From assembly GCA_029240815.1 (NCBI GenBank), contig JARDZO010000345.1:1-5048 (forward strand): a stretch of 5,048 nt of DNA, in the 5' to 3' direction. A program made the translations under genes and the position numbers. Under the pieces are notes generated by a model. That model did not search any database. It was given only the letters and a program-made list of their open reading frames with translations, and was not told the DNA's origin. Within the stretch, counting starts at the first letter, position 1, and the number at the start of each line of letters is the position of its first letter. Positions 1 through 5,048 of this stretch are shown here, one piece after another. This DNA is from Brevibacillus sp. (GTDB lineage: Bacteria; Bacillota; Bacilli; Brevibacillales; Brevibacillaceae).

Positions 1-980
1 CCTGTCTCTTTGGAACGGGAGGCTTCTACCCGATAGAAGCGTTCGAATAGGCTGGGTATCGCTTCTGACGGTATGGGACTGCCGTTATTCGCAACAGAAA
101 ATGCTACACCTTCAGGGTCTTCGAACAGCCGCACGGCAATCATGGTGCCATCACGCCCGTATTTGATCGCGTTTGAAATCAGGTTCTCCAACACCCTTAC
201 GAGCTTTTCGGTATCTCCCCACATCTCCACCTTTTCGTCAGGAGTGTCCACTTGCAGCAGCAAACCGGCTTCGTGTGCGGCGATCCGAAAGCCTACGGAT
301 ACCTGCTCGACCAATTCCACGAGGTCAAACTGCACCCGGTTCAAATAGGCGCCTCGGTTGCGGACCTTGGTATACTCGAACAAGTCGCTGACCAAAACAT
401 TCATCTGCTTGGCCTTTTCGTAGGCGATGTGGGTGTACTGTCTGATTTGATGCTCATCCTGGTATTTCCCTTGTTCGATCAAGCCCAGGTAACCTATGAT
501 CGAAGTCAGCGGCGTACGCAAATCGTGTGAAACGTTCGTGACGAGCTCGTCTTTGGACTGCTCCAAGCGCCGTTCTTCTTCCATCGCATCCAATGTGCTT
601 TTGACGAGAGCATGGATGCTATCTACGACATCCCCCAGGCTGCCCCGGGGCCTGATCGATATTTGGTGATCATAGTTCCCTTTTGCGATGTAATGAAGTT
701 CTGCGATGATTCTCTCCATCTGCTTTTGCTCCAAGTATTTGCGGATGCGTACAATCGTCCAGGCTGCAAACAAACCGGTCGCCAAGAGCACAATCGGGAT
801 CTTAAAAGAATCGACGCCAAAGGTGTTGCGGATCTTCCAGACGTATTCTTTGACTTCGGGAATTCGATACAGGTAGTTGTTTGCGAAGAAAGACGCCGTT
901 TGGAACACCGCGAAAAAAATCAACAGGCCGAGAAACAGGTCGAGCAAAATCCTCAGAAAGTCCCGGACGTTAAGCTTCAA
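1..980 (-). CDS. VanS-like membrane sensor histidine kinase, C-terminus cut off by the window edge
   Basis: This is the sensor kinase of a two-component system: it autophosphorylates on histidine and passes the phosphate to the regulator encoded just upstream. The frame stays open for 326 codons to the window edge. Order of parts: a hydrophobic segment at about residues 9-33, a short external loop of about 30 residues, a second membrane segment at about 61-77, a HAMP-like linker (about 78-130), then the H-box SHDLRTPLTSIIGYL with phospho-acceptor His152. The N-box ENLISNAIKYG (Asn270) and the F-box LFERFYRVEASRSKET follow. The G1 box reads NNGSPIP (298-304) instead of the usual DxGxGIP; from memory, VanS kinases carry a similar NTGS-IP variant. 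The G2 box lies outside the window. The start is TTG at 980-978, because an in-frame TAG lies four codons upstream and the first membrane segment begins almost at once. A GGGGGGTAGG stretch (989-998) could bind the ribosome. The gene overlaps the regulator by 11 bases, so translation is probably coupled. The ligand is unknown. Confidence 0.93.
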   Translation of the reverse strand, partial: MKLNVRDFLRILLDLFLGLLIFFAVFQTASFFANNYLYRIPEVKEYVWKIRNTFGVDSFKIPIVLLATGLFAAWTIVRIRKYLEQKQMERIIAELHYIAKGNYDHQISIRPRGSLGDVVDSIHALVKSTLDAMEEERRLEQSKDELVTNVSHDLRTPLTSIIGYLGLIEQGKYQDEHQIRQYTHIAYEKAKQMNVLVSDLFEYTKVRNRGAYLNRVQFDLVELVEQVSVGFRIAAHEAGLLLQVDTPDEKVEMWGDTEKLVRVLENLISNAIKYGRDGTMIAVRLFEDPEGVAFSVANNGSPIPSEAIPSLFERFYRVEASRSKET

Positions 981-1656
981 TTTTATAGCCTACCCCCCAA
1001 ACGGTCTGGATCACCTTTTCTCCGCTCGTCGCCTTCTCCAGTTTTTCGCGCAAGTTGCTGATATGGACCATTACCGTCTTGTACGACACATAGTTGTCCA
1101 TCTTCCAGCATCGGTCAAAGATCTCTTCCGAACTGAAGACGCGATTGGGATGGCTGGCTAACAAAAAGAGAATGGAGAATTCCAACGCTGTCAGTTTGAT
1201 CGGAATGCCTTCCTTGGTTTGCGCCACATGGCTTTGTTTATCAATGATGAGCGGTCCTACCTCAATCACATTGTCCTTCTGTTGCATGGCGTTGCTGTAA
1301 TTTGCTCGACGCAAAAGGGATTTGACACGCGCGATGACTTCGAGCGGATTGAACGGCTTGGCTACGTAATCGTCAGCGCCAGTCATCAAGCCCATGATTT
1401 TATCCATGTCGTTTGTTTTGGCGCTCGCCATCAGAATGGGGATTTGAGAATTCTTGCGCACTCGCTTGGTCACTTCCAAGCCATCGAGCGCAGGCATCAT
1501 GACATCGAGGATAACGAGGTGAAACTCTTTTTGCGCGAGCTTGTCGAGTGCTTCCATCCCGTCAAACGCCTTTTCGATTTCATACCCTTCGTTGCCGAGG
1601 TAAATGGCCAACAGATCCACGATTTCCTTGTCATCATCCACAATTAATATTCTCAT
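970..1656 (-). CDS. OmpR/PhoB-family response regulator, VanR-like
   Basis: A cytoplasmic DNA-binding response regulator of 228 aa, a normal length for the family. The receiver domain (about 1-115) has the acidic pair Asp7/Asp8, phospho-acceptor Asp51 in LVILDVMMP, the switch Ser78 in SAKT, and the invariant Lys100 in KPFNPLEV. A winged-helix output domain fills about 125-228 and ends in the typical TVWGVGYKIEA. From memory, many blocks resemble VanR (KIMGLMTGADDY, the GYKIE ending), but this level of similarity does not show a role in vancomycin resistance. It is the first gene of a two-gene operon with the kinase, whose TTG start lies inside its last codons. The ATG at 1656 is preceded by AGGAGA at a spacing of 8. 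A -10-like TATAGT lies about 40 bases upstream with a poor -35, which fits activator-dependent, possibly autoregulated, expression; that last point is inference. Confidence 0.95.
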   Translation of the reverse strand: MRILIVDDDKEIVDLLAIYLGNEGYEIEKAFDGMEALDKLAQKEFHLVILDVMMPALDGLEVTKRVRKNSQIPILMASAKTNDMDKIMGLMTGADDYVAKPFNPLEVIARVKSLLRRANYSNAMQQKDNVIEVGPLIIDKQSHVAQTKEGIPIKLTALEFSILFLLASHPNRVFSSEEIFDRCWKMDNYVSYKTVMVHISNLREKLEKATSGEKVIQTVWGVGYKIEA

Positions 1657-1664
1657 AGCCTCTT

Positions 1665-1670
1665 TCTCCT
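1665..1670 (-). promoter_or_regulatory. Ribosome binding site of the response regulator
   Basis: AGGAGA on the minus strand sits 8 bases before the ATG at 1656. It supports that start. Confidence 0.75.
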
Positions 1671-1692
1671 ATTTTCCGATAAATGTAAGTTC

Positions 1693-1721
1693 ACTATAGC
1701 AGAGAAAGTTAAAGAAATCAT
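1693..1721 (-). promoter_or_regulatory. Candidate promoter of the regulator-kinase operon
   Basis: The -10 element TATAGT (1693-1698, minus strand) matches the consensus at five of six bases. A 17-base spacer leads to ATGATT (1716-1721), which matches TTGACA only in its TGA core. Transcription would begin near 1686 and give a leader of about 30 bases. A good -10 with a weak -35 suits an OmpR-family activated promoter, but no clear pair of direct-repeat binding sites was identified. Confidence 0.45.
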
Positions 1722-1772
1722 AAAGAGGGGGGGCGAAAACATCTTATTCTGGCTGTGGTGGTAGTGCGGGGC

Positions 1773-1970
1773 GGAAAAAGGAGAAAACGCTTCAGGTTCA
1801 TAGGGGCACGCTAGGGGGCCGTGTATGTCCAGCTCCGTTCCAAAAGCGGAACGGCGTCCAAAAGTAGCGTGGACAGCGGGTAGCTCAAGTTGGACGCTCG
1901 GGCTTGTTCCGCTTTTTCCACTCCGCTTGGGTCGTGCCCCAAAGACCTTCCGCTTTTTTCTCCTTTTTCC
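1773..1970. repeat. Large nested imperfect palindrome in the gene-free stretch
   Basis: Four pairs of inverted arms are nested in order around one centre. GGAAAAAGGAGAAAA (1773-1787) pairs with 1956-1970 (15 bp, perfect). GGGGCACG (1803-1810) pairs with 1933-1940 (8 bp). AAAAGCGGAAC (1842-1852) pairs with 1906-1916 (11 bp). GCGTCCAA (1854-1861) pairs with 1890-1897 (8 bp). A further AGGT/ACCT match (1794-1797 with 1945-1948) falls inside the first internal loop. The unpaired 15-base stretches between the first two arm pairs have equal length on both sides. The terminal loop is 28 bases (1862-1889). TTCCGCTTTTT-like sequence occurs twice on the right side. No believable gene lies here. It follows the end of the acetyltransferase gene and precedes the regulator promoter. 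It could be an interspersed repeat of the bcr or MITE type, a structured RNA, or a complex terminator; the sequence alone does not decide between these. Confidence 0.75.
1835..1854. repeat. Local hairpin that competes with the large palindrome
   Basis: CCGTTCC (1835-1841) and GGAACGG (1848-1854) form a 7-bp stem with a 6-base loop. The right arm uses the same bases (1848-1852) that pair with 1906-1910 in the large palindrome, so the two folds exclude each other. Confidence 0.6.
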
Positions 1971-2068
1971 TGGGCTGCTTTTACTGAATCAGATAATTTC
2001 TTTTGTAGGAATCGACGGGAAGAGAAAAAGCATACGGATTATCCGCTGTAGTGACGGATTGTGTAGAA

Positions 2069-2515
2069 TTACAAAGACTTTGACATATAAACACGACTGT
2101 AACCATCTACTATTCGACGATCCACTTCGATGAATCCAAATGTAGGATAGTACTGGAGGTTTTCAGTCATCAACTCGTTTGTATAGAGGCGAACCTCTTG
2201 TAAATCTGCCTCTTTGGCAAACTCTATAGCAAATTCAATTAACCTGCGTCCAACGCCCTGTCCCTGGAAAACGGGGTGGACGGCCACATTTTCGATCAAC
2301 AAGTAATTGCCCTGCATCATGAGCACAATAAGGCCTTTTACTTCTTCCTTGGCTGTGGCTACATAGACCAGGTTTTTCGAAATGAGCTCGTTATAGTCTG
2401 CAAGCATTGGAGCAGGCTTTTTTCCTATTCTCTGAATGTACATGCGATAAGCCGCATCCACACACTCAGAAATCGCCTGGTGATGGTTCTTTTCAGCGAT
2501 TCGAATATCCAACAT
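2069..2515 (-). CDS. GNAT-family N-acetyltransferase
   Basis: A soluble acyltransferase of 148 aa that is expected to move an acetyl group from acetyl-CoA to an amine; the substrate cannot be told. The central strand and pyrophosphate-binding loop are clear in ENVAVHPVFQGQGVGRRLIE, with QGQGVG as the Q/RxxGxG/A motif A. The late segment YYPTFGF is the typical motif B region. The N-terminal AAYRMYIQRIGKKPAPMLADY resembles a block seen in a widespread subgroup of uncharacterised GNAT proteins (recalled, not searched). An in-frame ATG four codons upstream (2527) has no ribosome site, whereas GGAGG (2521-2525) overlaps that codon and lies 5 bases before the ATG at 2515, so the inner start is chosen. 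The gene follows the fumC terminator, has its own promoter, and appears monocistronic. No convincing simple terminator was found after its stop codon. Confidence 0.92.
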   Translation of the reverse strand: MLDIRIAEKNHHQAISECVDAAYRMYIQRIGKKPAPMLADYNELISKNLVYVATAKEEVKGLIVLMMQGNYLLIENVAVHPVFQGQGVGRRLIEFAIEFAKEADLQEVRLYTNELMTENLQYYPTFGFIEVDRRIVDGYSRVYMSKSL

Positions 2516-2520
2516 TTCCA

Positions 2521-2525
2521 CCTCC
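2521..2525 (-). promoter_or_regulatory. Ribosome binding site that decides the acetyltransferase start
   Basis: GGAGG on the minus strand overlaps the upstream in-frame ATG (2525-2527) and stands 5 bases before the ATG at 2515. It favours the 148-aa protein over a 152-aa version. Confidence 0.75.
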
Positions 2526-2528
2526 ATG

Positions 2529-2550
2529 ATCCGGTATTCTTTTTACCGAT
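2529..2550. promoter_or_regulatory. Inverted repeat over the predicted acetyltransferase transcription start
   Basis: CGGTA (2532-2536) and TACCG (2544-2548) are separated by 7 bases. Flanking AT pairs extend the symmetry if one C is bulged. The predicted transcription start (about 2545) falls inside the right arm, which is a usual place for a repressor operator. The arms are short, so this is only a candidate. Confidence 0.3.
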
Positions 2551-2551
2551 T

Positions 2552-2580
2552 ATTGTATATTCGATCTAATGGTCAGGCAA
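2552..2580 (-). promoter_or_regulatory. SigA-type promoter of the acetyltransferase
   Basis: TTGCCT (2575-2580) and TACAAT (2552-2557) on the minus strand are separated by exactly 17 bases. The -35 matches TTGACA at four of six bases and the -10 matches TATAAT at five of six. It lies between the fumC terminator and the acetyltransferase, as expected for an independent unit. Confidence 0.65.
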
Positions 2581-2597
2581 CCCGCACCAACGAAGTG

Positions 2598-2647
2598 AAA
2601 AAAAGACCAATAGCATGCAGCTATCGATCTTCCTAGTCAGTGGTCTT
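2598..2647 (-). terminator. Rho-independent terminator of fumC
   Basis: On the minus strand AAGACCA (2641-2647) pairs with TGGTCTT (2603-2609), with an inner ATAGC/GCTAT hairpin (2610-2614 and 2620-2624). The stem runs straight into a seven-T run (2598-2604). It begins about 20 bases after the fumC stop codon. Confidence 0.85.
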
Positions 2648-2668
2648 CTCTTTCGATCTCCGTCACTC

Positions 2669-4057
2669 TCACTCTTTCGGATGAATCATCTGCTCCGGAC
2701 GGACGACCTGGTCGAATTGCTCCTCGGTCAGCAGGTTGCTTTTGATGGCGGCTTCCTTGAGAGTGAGTCCTTCCTTGTGCGCGAGCTTGGCGACGGCGGC
2801 GGCATTTTCATAGCCGATGTGCGGATTGAGGGCTGTGACGAGCATCAGCGAGTTATTCAGGTTTTTCTGGATGACAGGTAGATTAGGCTCAATTCCGACG
2901 GCGCAATTTTCGTTAAAGGAGTGCAGGGCGTCTGACAACAGCTCGGCGGATTGCAAGAAGTTGTAGATGATAACAGGCTTGAATACGTTCAGCTCGAAAT
3001 TCCCCTGGCTCGCAGCAAAACCAATCGTCGCATCGTTGCCCATGACTTGGCAGACGACCATCGTCATCGCTTCGCTCTGTGTAGGGTTCACTTTTCCTGG
3101 CATGATCGAGCTCCCCGGTTCATTGGCAGGGATAGTGATTTCTCCGATCCCGCAGCGCGGTCCGCTCGCGAGCCATCTGACGTCATTGGCAATCTTCATC
3201 AGATCAGCCGCCAGAGCCTTCAAGGCACCATGGACGTATACCAGCTCATCATGACTGGTCAGCGCGTGAAACTTGTTGGCTGCTGTGAGAAATTTCTTGT
3301 TCGTGACCCTGCTGATCTCGTCAGCGACCATTTCCCCAAAACGAGGATGCGCATTGATCCCCGTTCCGACCGCCGTACCGCCAATTGCCAGTTCCCGCAA
3401 GTGCTCGACGCTTTCCGTTAACATTTTCTCGCTTTTGGCCAGCATCTGCACCCATCCGCTGATTTCTTGTCCTAGTGTCAGAGGAGTCGCATCCTGCAGA
3501 TGCGTCCGGCCAATCTTGATGATGTCCATGAACGCTTCGCTTTTTTTCTGGAGGGTTTCCTTGAGCACGCTCACAGCTGGCAACACGAGGTCCTCGATCG
3601 CCACCACACCCGCCATGTGCATCGCCGTGGGGAATGTGTCGTTGGAGCTCTGTGATTTGTTGACATCATCATTGGCATGGATGCGGGCGGCGCTCCCTTT
3701 TTCCTCCAACAGCTGGTTGGCACGATGGGCGATGACTTCGTTGACGTTCATGTTGGATTGTGTTCCGCTACCGGTTTGCCAGACGACGAGAGGAAAATGC
3801 TCGTCCCACTTTCCTGCGATGACTTCATCAGCTGCTGTGATGATCGCTTCCGCCTTTTCCGGTTCGAGCTTGCCGAGCTTTTGATTCACCGCAGCAGCGC
3901 TCTGCTTTAGAATAGCAAACATGCGAATGACCTCGAGCGGCATCTTCTGCCCGCCGATTTTAAAGTTCTGAAAGCTGCGCTGTGTCTGAGCGCCCCACAA
4001 TTTATCTGCAGGAACCTGAATTTCACCAATCGTGTCCTTCTCGATTCGGTAGTCCAT
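2669..4057 (-). CDS. fumC: Class II fumarate hydratase (fumarase C)
   Basis: Catalyses the reversible hydration of fumarate to L-malate in the TCA cycle. It is a cytoplasmic, iron-free homotetramer in known family members. The 462 aa equal the length of B. subtilis CitG, which is the same gene under an older name. Visible signatures are [13 protein letters not shown] (about 95-107), [20 protein letters not shown] (127-146), [15 protein letters not shown] (183-197) with His186 equivalent to E. coli FumC His188, and the superfamily signature [17 protein letters not shown] (315-331) on the mobile loop, carrying the catalytic serine (Ser316 by offset to E. coli Ser318), Lys322 and Asn324. The GNFELNV block and the C-terminal domain ([19 protein letters not shown]) are complete. 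These blocks separate it from aspartase and argininosuccinate lyase, though aspartase is a close relative. AGGAGG lies 7 bases before the ATG. The gene is bracketed by terminators on both sides, so it is probably a single-gene unit. No strong promoter is obvious in the short upstream gap. Confidence 0.98.
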   Translation of the reverse strand: MDYRIEKDTIGEIQVPADKLWGAQTQRSFQNFKIGGQKMPLEVIRMFAILKQSAAAVNQKLGKLEPEKAEAIITAADEVIAGKWDEHFPLVVWQTGSGTQSNMNVNEVIAHRANQLLEEKGSAARIHANDDVNKSQSSNDTFPTAMHMAGVVAIEDLVLPAVSVLKETLQKKSEAFMDIIKIGRTHLQDATPLTLGQEISGWVQMLAKSEKMLTESVEHLRELAIGGTAVGTGINAHPRFGEMVADEISRVTNKKFLTAANKFHALTSHDELVYVHGALKALAADLMKIANDVRWLASGPRCGIGEITIPANEPGSSIMPGKVNPTQSEAMTMVVCQVMGNDATIGFAASQGNFELNVFKPVIIYNFLQSAELLSDALHSFNENCAVGIEPNLPVIQKNLNNSLMLVTALNPHIGYENAAAVAKLAHKEGLTLKEAAIKSNLLTEEQFDQVVRPEQMIHPKE

Positions 4058-4064
4058 CTCTCAT

Positions 4065-4070
4065 CCTCCT
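4065..4070 (-). promoter_or_regulatory. Ribosome binding site of fumC
   Basis: A perfect AGGAGG on the minus strand lies 7 bases before the ATG at 4057, which predicts efficient translation. Confidence 0.85.
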
Positions 4071-4123
4071 TTTACTATCTATTACCCACCTTTATGATGT
4101 CCAGTTTTTCCCTATGCACAAGC

Positions 4124-4170
4124 AAAAACGAAAAAGACCCACGCCCTCCGTTTCGGATGTGTGAGTCTTT
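4124..4170 (-). terminator. Rho-independent terminator of the MgtC-like gene
   Basis: On the minus strand AAAGACTCAC (4161-4170) pairs with GTGGGTCTTT (4133-4142), 10 bp including one G-U pair. An inner TCCG/CGGA hairpin (4154-4157 and 4147-4150) sits within it. T-rich sequence TTTTTCGTTTTT (4124-4135) follows. It starts 16 bases past the stop codon at 4186 and separates this gene from fumC. Confidence 0.85.
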
Positions 4171-4185
4171 GTCCCTTATTTTCCG

Positions 4186-4866
4186 CTACCGGCTCTCAAC
4201 TTCTACAGAGTTCACGTGTTCCACTGTTTTGAGAGAGCTGTATATATCAGTCGTATATGTATCCTCAGATGCGATGATCATCATCTCCAGCTTCTGTTGA
4301 CCGTTCTCCACATCCTTTACCTTGACCCGTTTGACCTGCAAATTCAGATGCTTGATCTGTTTGAATACATCGTCCAGATTCCCAATTCCATCGACTACGA
4401 TCTTGATAGATAAATCCCGTTGGCGCAACGAGCGTGGCCCGATCCACCTGAGGATCAGCGGGAAGAGATTAATCGCTAAAATAATGAGGGTCGTCGCGGT
4501 GACTGCCTCAAAATAAAAGCCGGCACCGACAGCAATTCCCAGTCCAGATGCTGCCCAGACCATAGAAGCCGTAGTCAATCCAGAAATCACGTCATTGCTC
4601 CTGCGTAAAATGACGCCGGCTCCGAGAAAACCGACCCCGCTGACAATTTGCGCAGCCAAGCGAAGGGGATCCATATTGGTGTGTCCAGGCAAGGAAAACC
4701 GATTCACGGATTCAATCGAGACGATCGTGATCAAGCAGCTCGCCACAGAAATGACCATACTGGTCTTCACACCGAGCGGCTTATGCTTTAGTTGCCTGTC
4801 CATTCCAATTAGTAACCCTAAAAATAAGGCAACACCCAGTTTGATTAAAAAATCGTAGGTCATCAT
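4186..4866 (-). CDS. MgtC/SapB-family inner membrane protein
   Basis: A 226-aa integral membrane protein. The N-terminal part has about four or five hydrophobic segments (roughly residues 5-21, 35-52, 68-87, 98-118 and 121-141). It carries the family blocks GLLIGMDRQ (17-25), followed by KPLGVKT, then IVSGVGFLGAGVILRR (74-89) and SGLTTASMVWAASGLGIAVGAG. A soluble C-terminal domain (about 151-226, strands such as DLSIKIVVDG and KLEMMIIAS) looks like the ACT-like domain of longer MgtC proteins. Salmonella MgtC takes part in survival at low magnesium and in restraining the F-ATPase; B. subtilis SapB and E. coli YhiD are relatives of uncertain function. It should not be read as a magnesium transporter. 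GGAGG (4873-4877) lies 6 bases before the first of two adjacent ATG codons (spacing 9 to the second), so either could be used. It has its own terminator, and the upstream gene beyond the window also ends in one, so it is likely monocistronic. Confidence 0.92.
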   Translation of the reverse strand: MMTYDFLIKLGVALFLGLLIGMDRQLKHKPLGVKTSMVISVASCLITIVSIESVNRFSLPGHTNMDPLRLAAQIVSGVGFLGAGVILRRSNDVISGLTTASMVWAASGLGIAVGAGFYFEAVTATTLIILAINLFPLILRWIGPRSLRQRDLSIKIVVDGIGNLDDVFKQIKHLNLQVKRVKVKDVENGQQKLEMMIIASEDTYTTDIYSSLKTVEHVNSVEVESR

Positions 4867-5009
4867 AGTTCTCCTCCCAACTGCTCATGTCATGTTAGCT
4901 TTTCTTCCACGAACTAATATAGAAAGTATATACGCTTCTCCTAGAAAATAGGAGTACAATTTTTCGCGATGTTCACACCTATTGTAAACGCAGCGTCTCC
5001 TCTCCATGC
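4867..5009 (-). promoter_or_regulatory. Upstream region of the MgtC-like gene with candidate promoter elements and an inverted repeat
   Basis: This 143-base gap must carry the promoter of the MgtC-like gene, because a terminator closes it on the far side. Two weak options are visible on the minus strand. One is TACAAT (4981-4986) with TTGCAT (5006-5011) at a long 19-base spacing, giving a leader of about 108 bases. The other is a TATACT-like -10 (4925-4930) or TATATT (4916-4921) without a good -35. CTCCTA (4938-4943) and TAGGAG (4949-4954) form a 6-bp inverted repeat with a 5-base centre, and GTATATAC (4926-4933) is a perfect 8-base palindrome. I could not recognise an M-box or other known magnesium riboswitch. 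Confidence 0.35.
4938..4954. repeat. Short inverted repeat upstream of the MgtC-like gene
   Basis: CTCCTA, five bases, TAGGAG. In the long-leader option it would be an RNA hairpin. In the short-leader option it would overlap the -35 position and could be an operator. It is not followed by a convincing T-run on the minus strand. Confidence 0.5.
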
Positions 5010-5045
5010 AAAAAGCGGAAAATCCTCGTGACAAGGACTTTCCGC
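5010..5045 (-). terminator. Rho-independent terminator of the gene beyond the right edge
   Basis: On the minus strand GCGGAAAGTCCT (5034-5045) pairs with AGGATTTTCCGC (5015-5026), 12 positions with one mismatch and a 7-base loop. A five-T run (5010-5014) follows at once. It implies a minus-strand gene to the right of the window. Confidence 0.8.
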
Positions 5046-5048
5046 CAT

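Noticed and set aside
612..1061. Open frame of 149 codons on the plus strand
   Set aside because: It is antisense to the kinase and the end of the regulator, both supported by full sets of motifs.
1666..1676. CTCCTATTTTC shared with the inverted repeat at 4944-4954 on the other strand
   Set aside because: An 11-base match within 5 kb on two strands is expected by chance, and here it is just the regulator's ribosome site region.
1727..1733. Run of seven G on the plus strand, as a possible quadruplex or slippage site
   Set aside because: A single G-run without three further nearby runs of the needed length does not support a quadruplex, and it is outside any gene.
2025..2060. Terminator after the acetyltransferase
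   Set aside because: CGGATAATCCG followed by TATGC and TTTTT on the minus strand looks similar, but the stem is only about 4 bp with a 3-base loop and is separated from the T-run. The large palindrome beyond it may serve instead.
1825..2133. Open frame of 102 codons on the plus strand
   Set aside because: It runs through the palindrome and into the end of the acetyltransferase on the other strand. It has no ribosome site and no recognisable domain, and its composition reflects the repeat.
3273..3884. Open frame of 203 codons on the plus strand
   Set aside because: It lies wholly antisense to fumC, whose protein is unmistakable. It has no ribosome site or domain.
4074..4113. Promoter for fumC built from TGGACA and GATAGT on the minus strand
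   Set aside because: The spacing is 18, but transcription would begin inside the AGGAGG site and remove the ribosome site. Other -10-like hexamers in the gap lack a reasonable -35.

Overview
The window looks like chromosomal DNA from an aerobic, spore-former-type Firmicute. The ribosome binding sites are strong AGGAGG or GGAGG sites, the terminators are short hairpins followed by T-runs, and the class II fumarase has the same length (462 aa) and near-identical motifs as Bacillus subtilis CitG/FumC. The roughly balanced base composition and the overall gene style suggest a Brevibacillus- or Paenibacillus-like genome. That placement is an inference; there is no rRNA or other marker to confirm it.

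Every convincing gene lies on the minus strand, so transcription runs from right to left. From right to left the layout is: (a) a terminator at 5010-5045 for a gene beyond the right edge; (b) an MgtC/SapB-family membrane protein (4186-4866) with its own terminator (4124-4170); (c) fumarase fumC/citG (2669-4057) with its own terminator (2598-2647); (d) a GNAT acetyltransferase (2069-2515) with a recognisable promoter just after the fumC terminator; (e) a roughly 400-base gene-free stretch that holds a large nested inverted repeat (1773-1970); (f) a two-component operon made of an OmpR/VanR-type response regulator (970-1656) and an overlapping VanS-like histidine kinase (980 to the left edge, cut off before its G2 box).

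Only the regulator and kinase form an obvious operon. The other three genes look like separate transcription units, because a terminator or promoter sits between them. Fumarase is a housekeeping TCA-cycle enzyme. The MgtC-like protein and the acetyltransferase have family-level assignments only. The kinase would sense an envelope signal and phosphorylate the regulator; their targets are not visible here.

I see no clear new biological system. The most unusual element is the 198-base nested palindrome at 1773-1970. It has four collinear paired arms (15, 8, 11 and 8 bp) and a competing local hairpin, and it may be an interspersed repeat or a structured RNA. Secondary points are a variant G1 box in the kinase, small inverted repeats in the upstream regions of the acetyltransferase and mgtC-like genes, and an acetyltransferase start that is best moved four codons inward.
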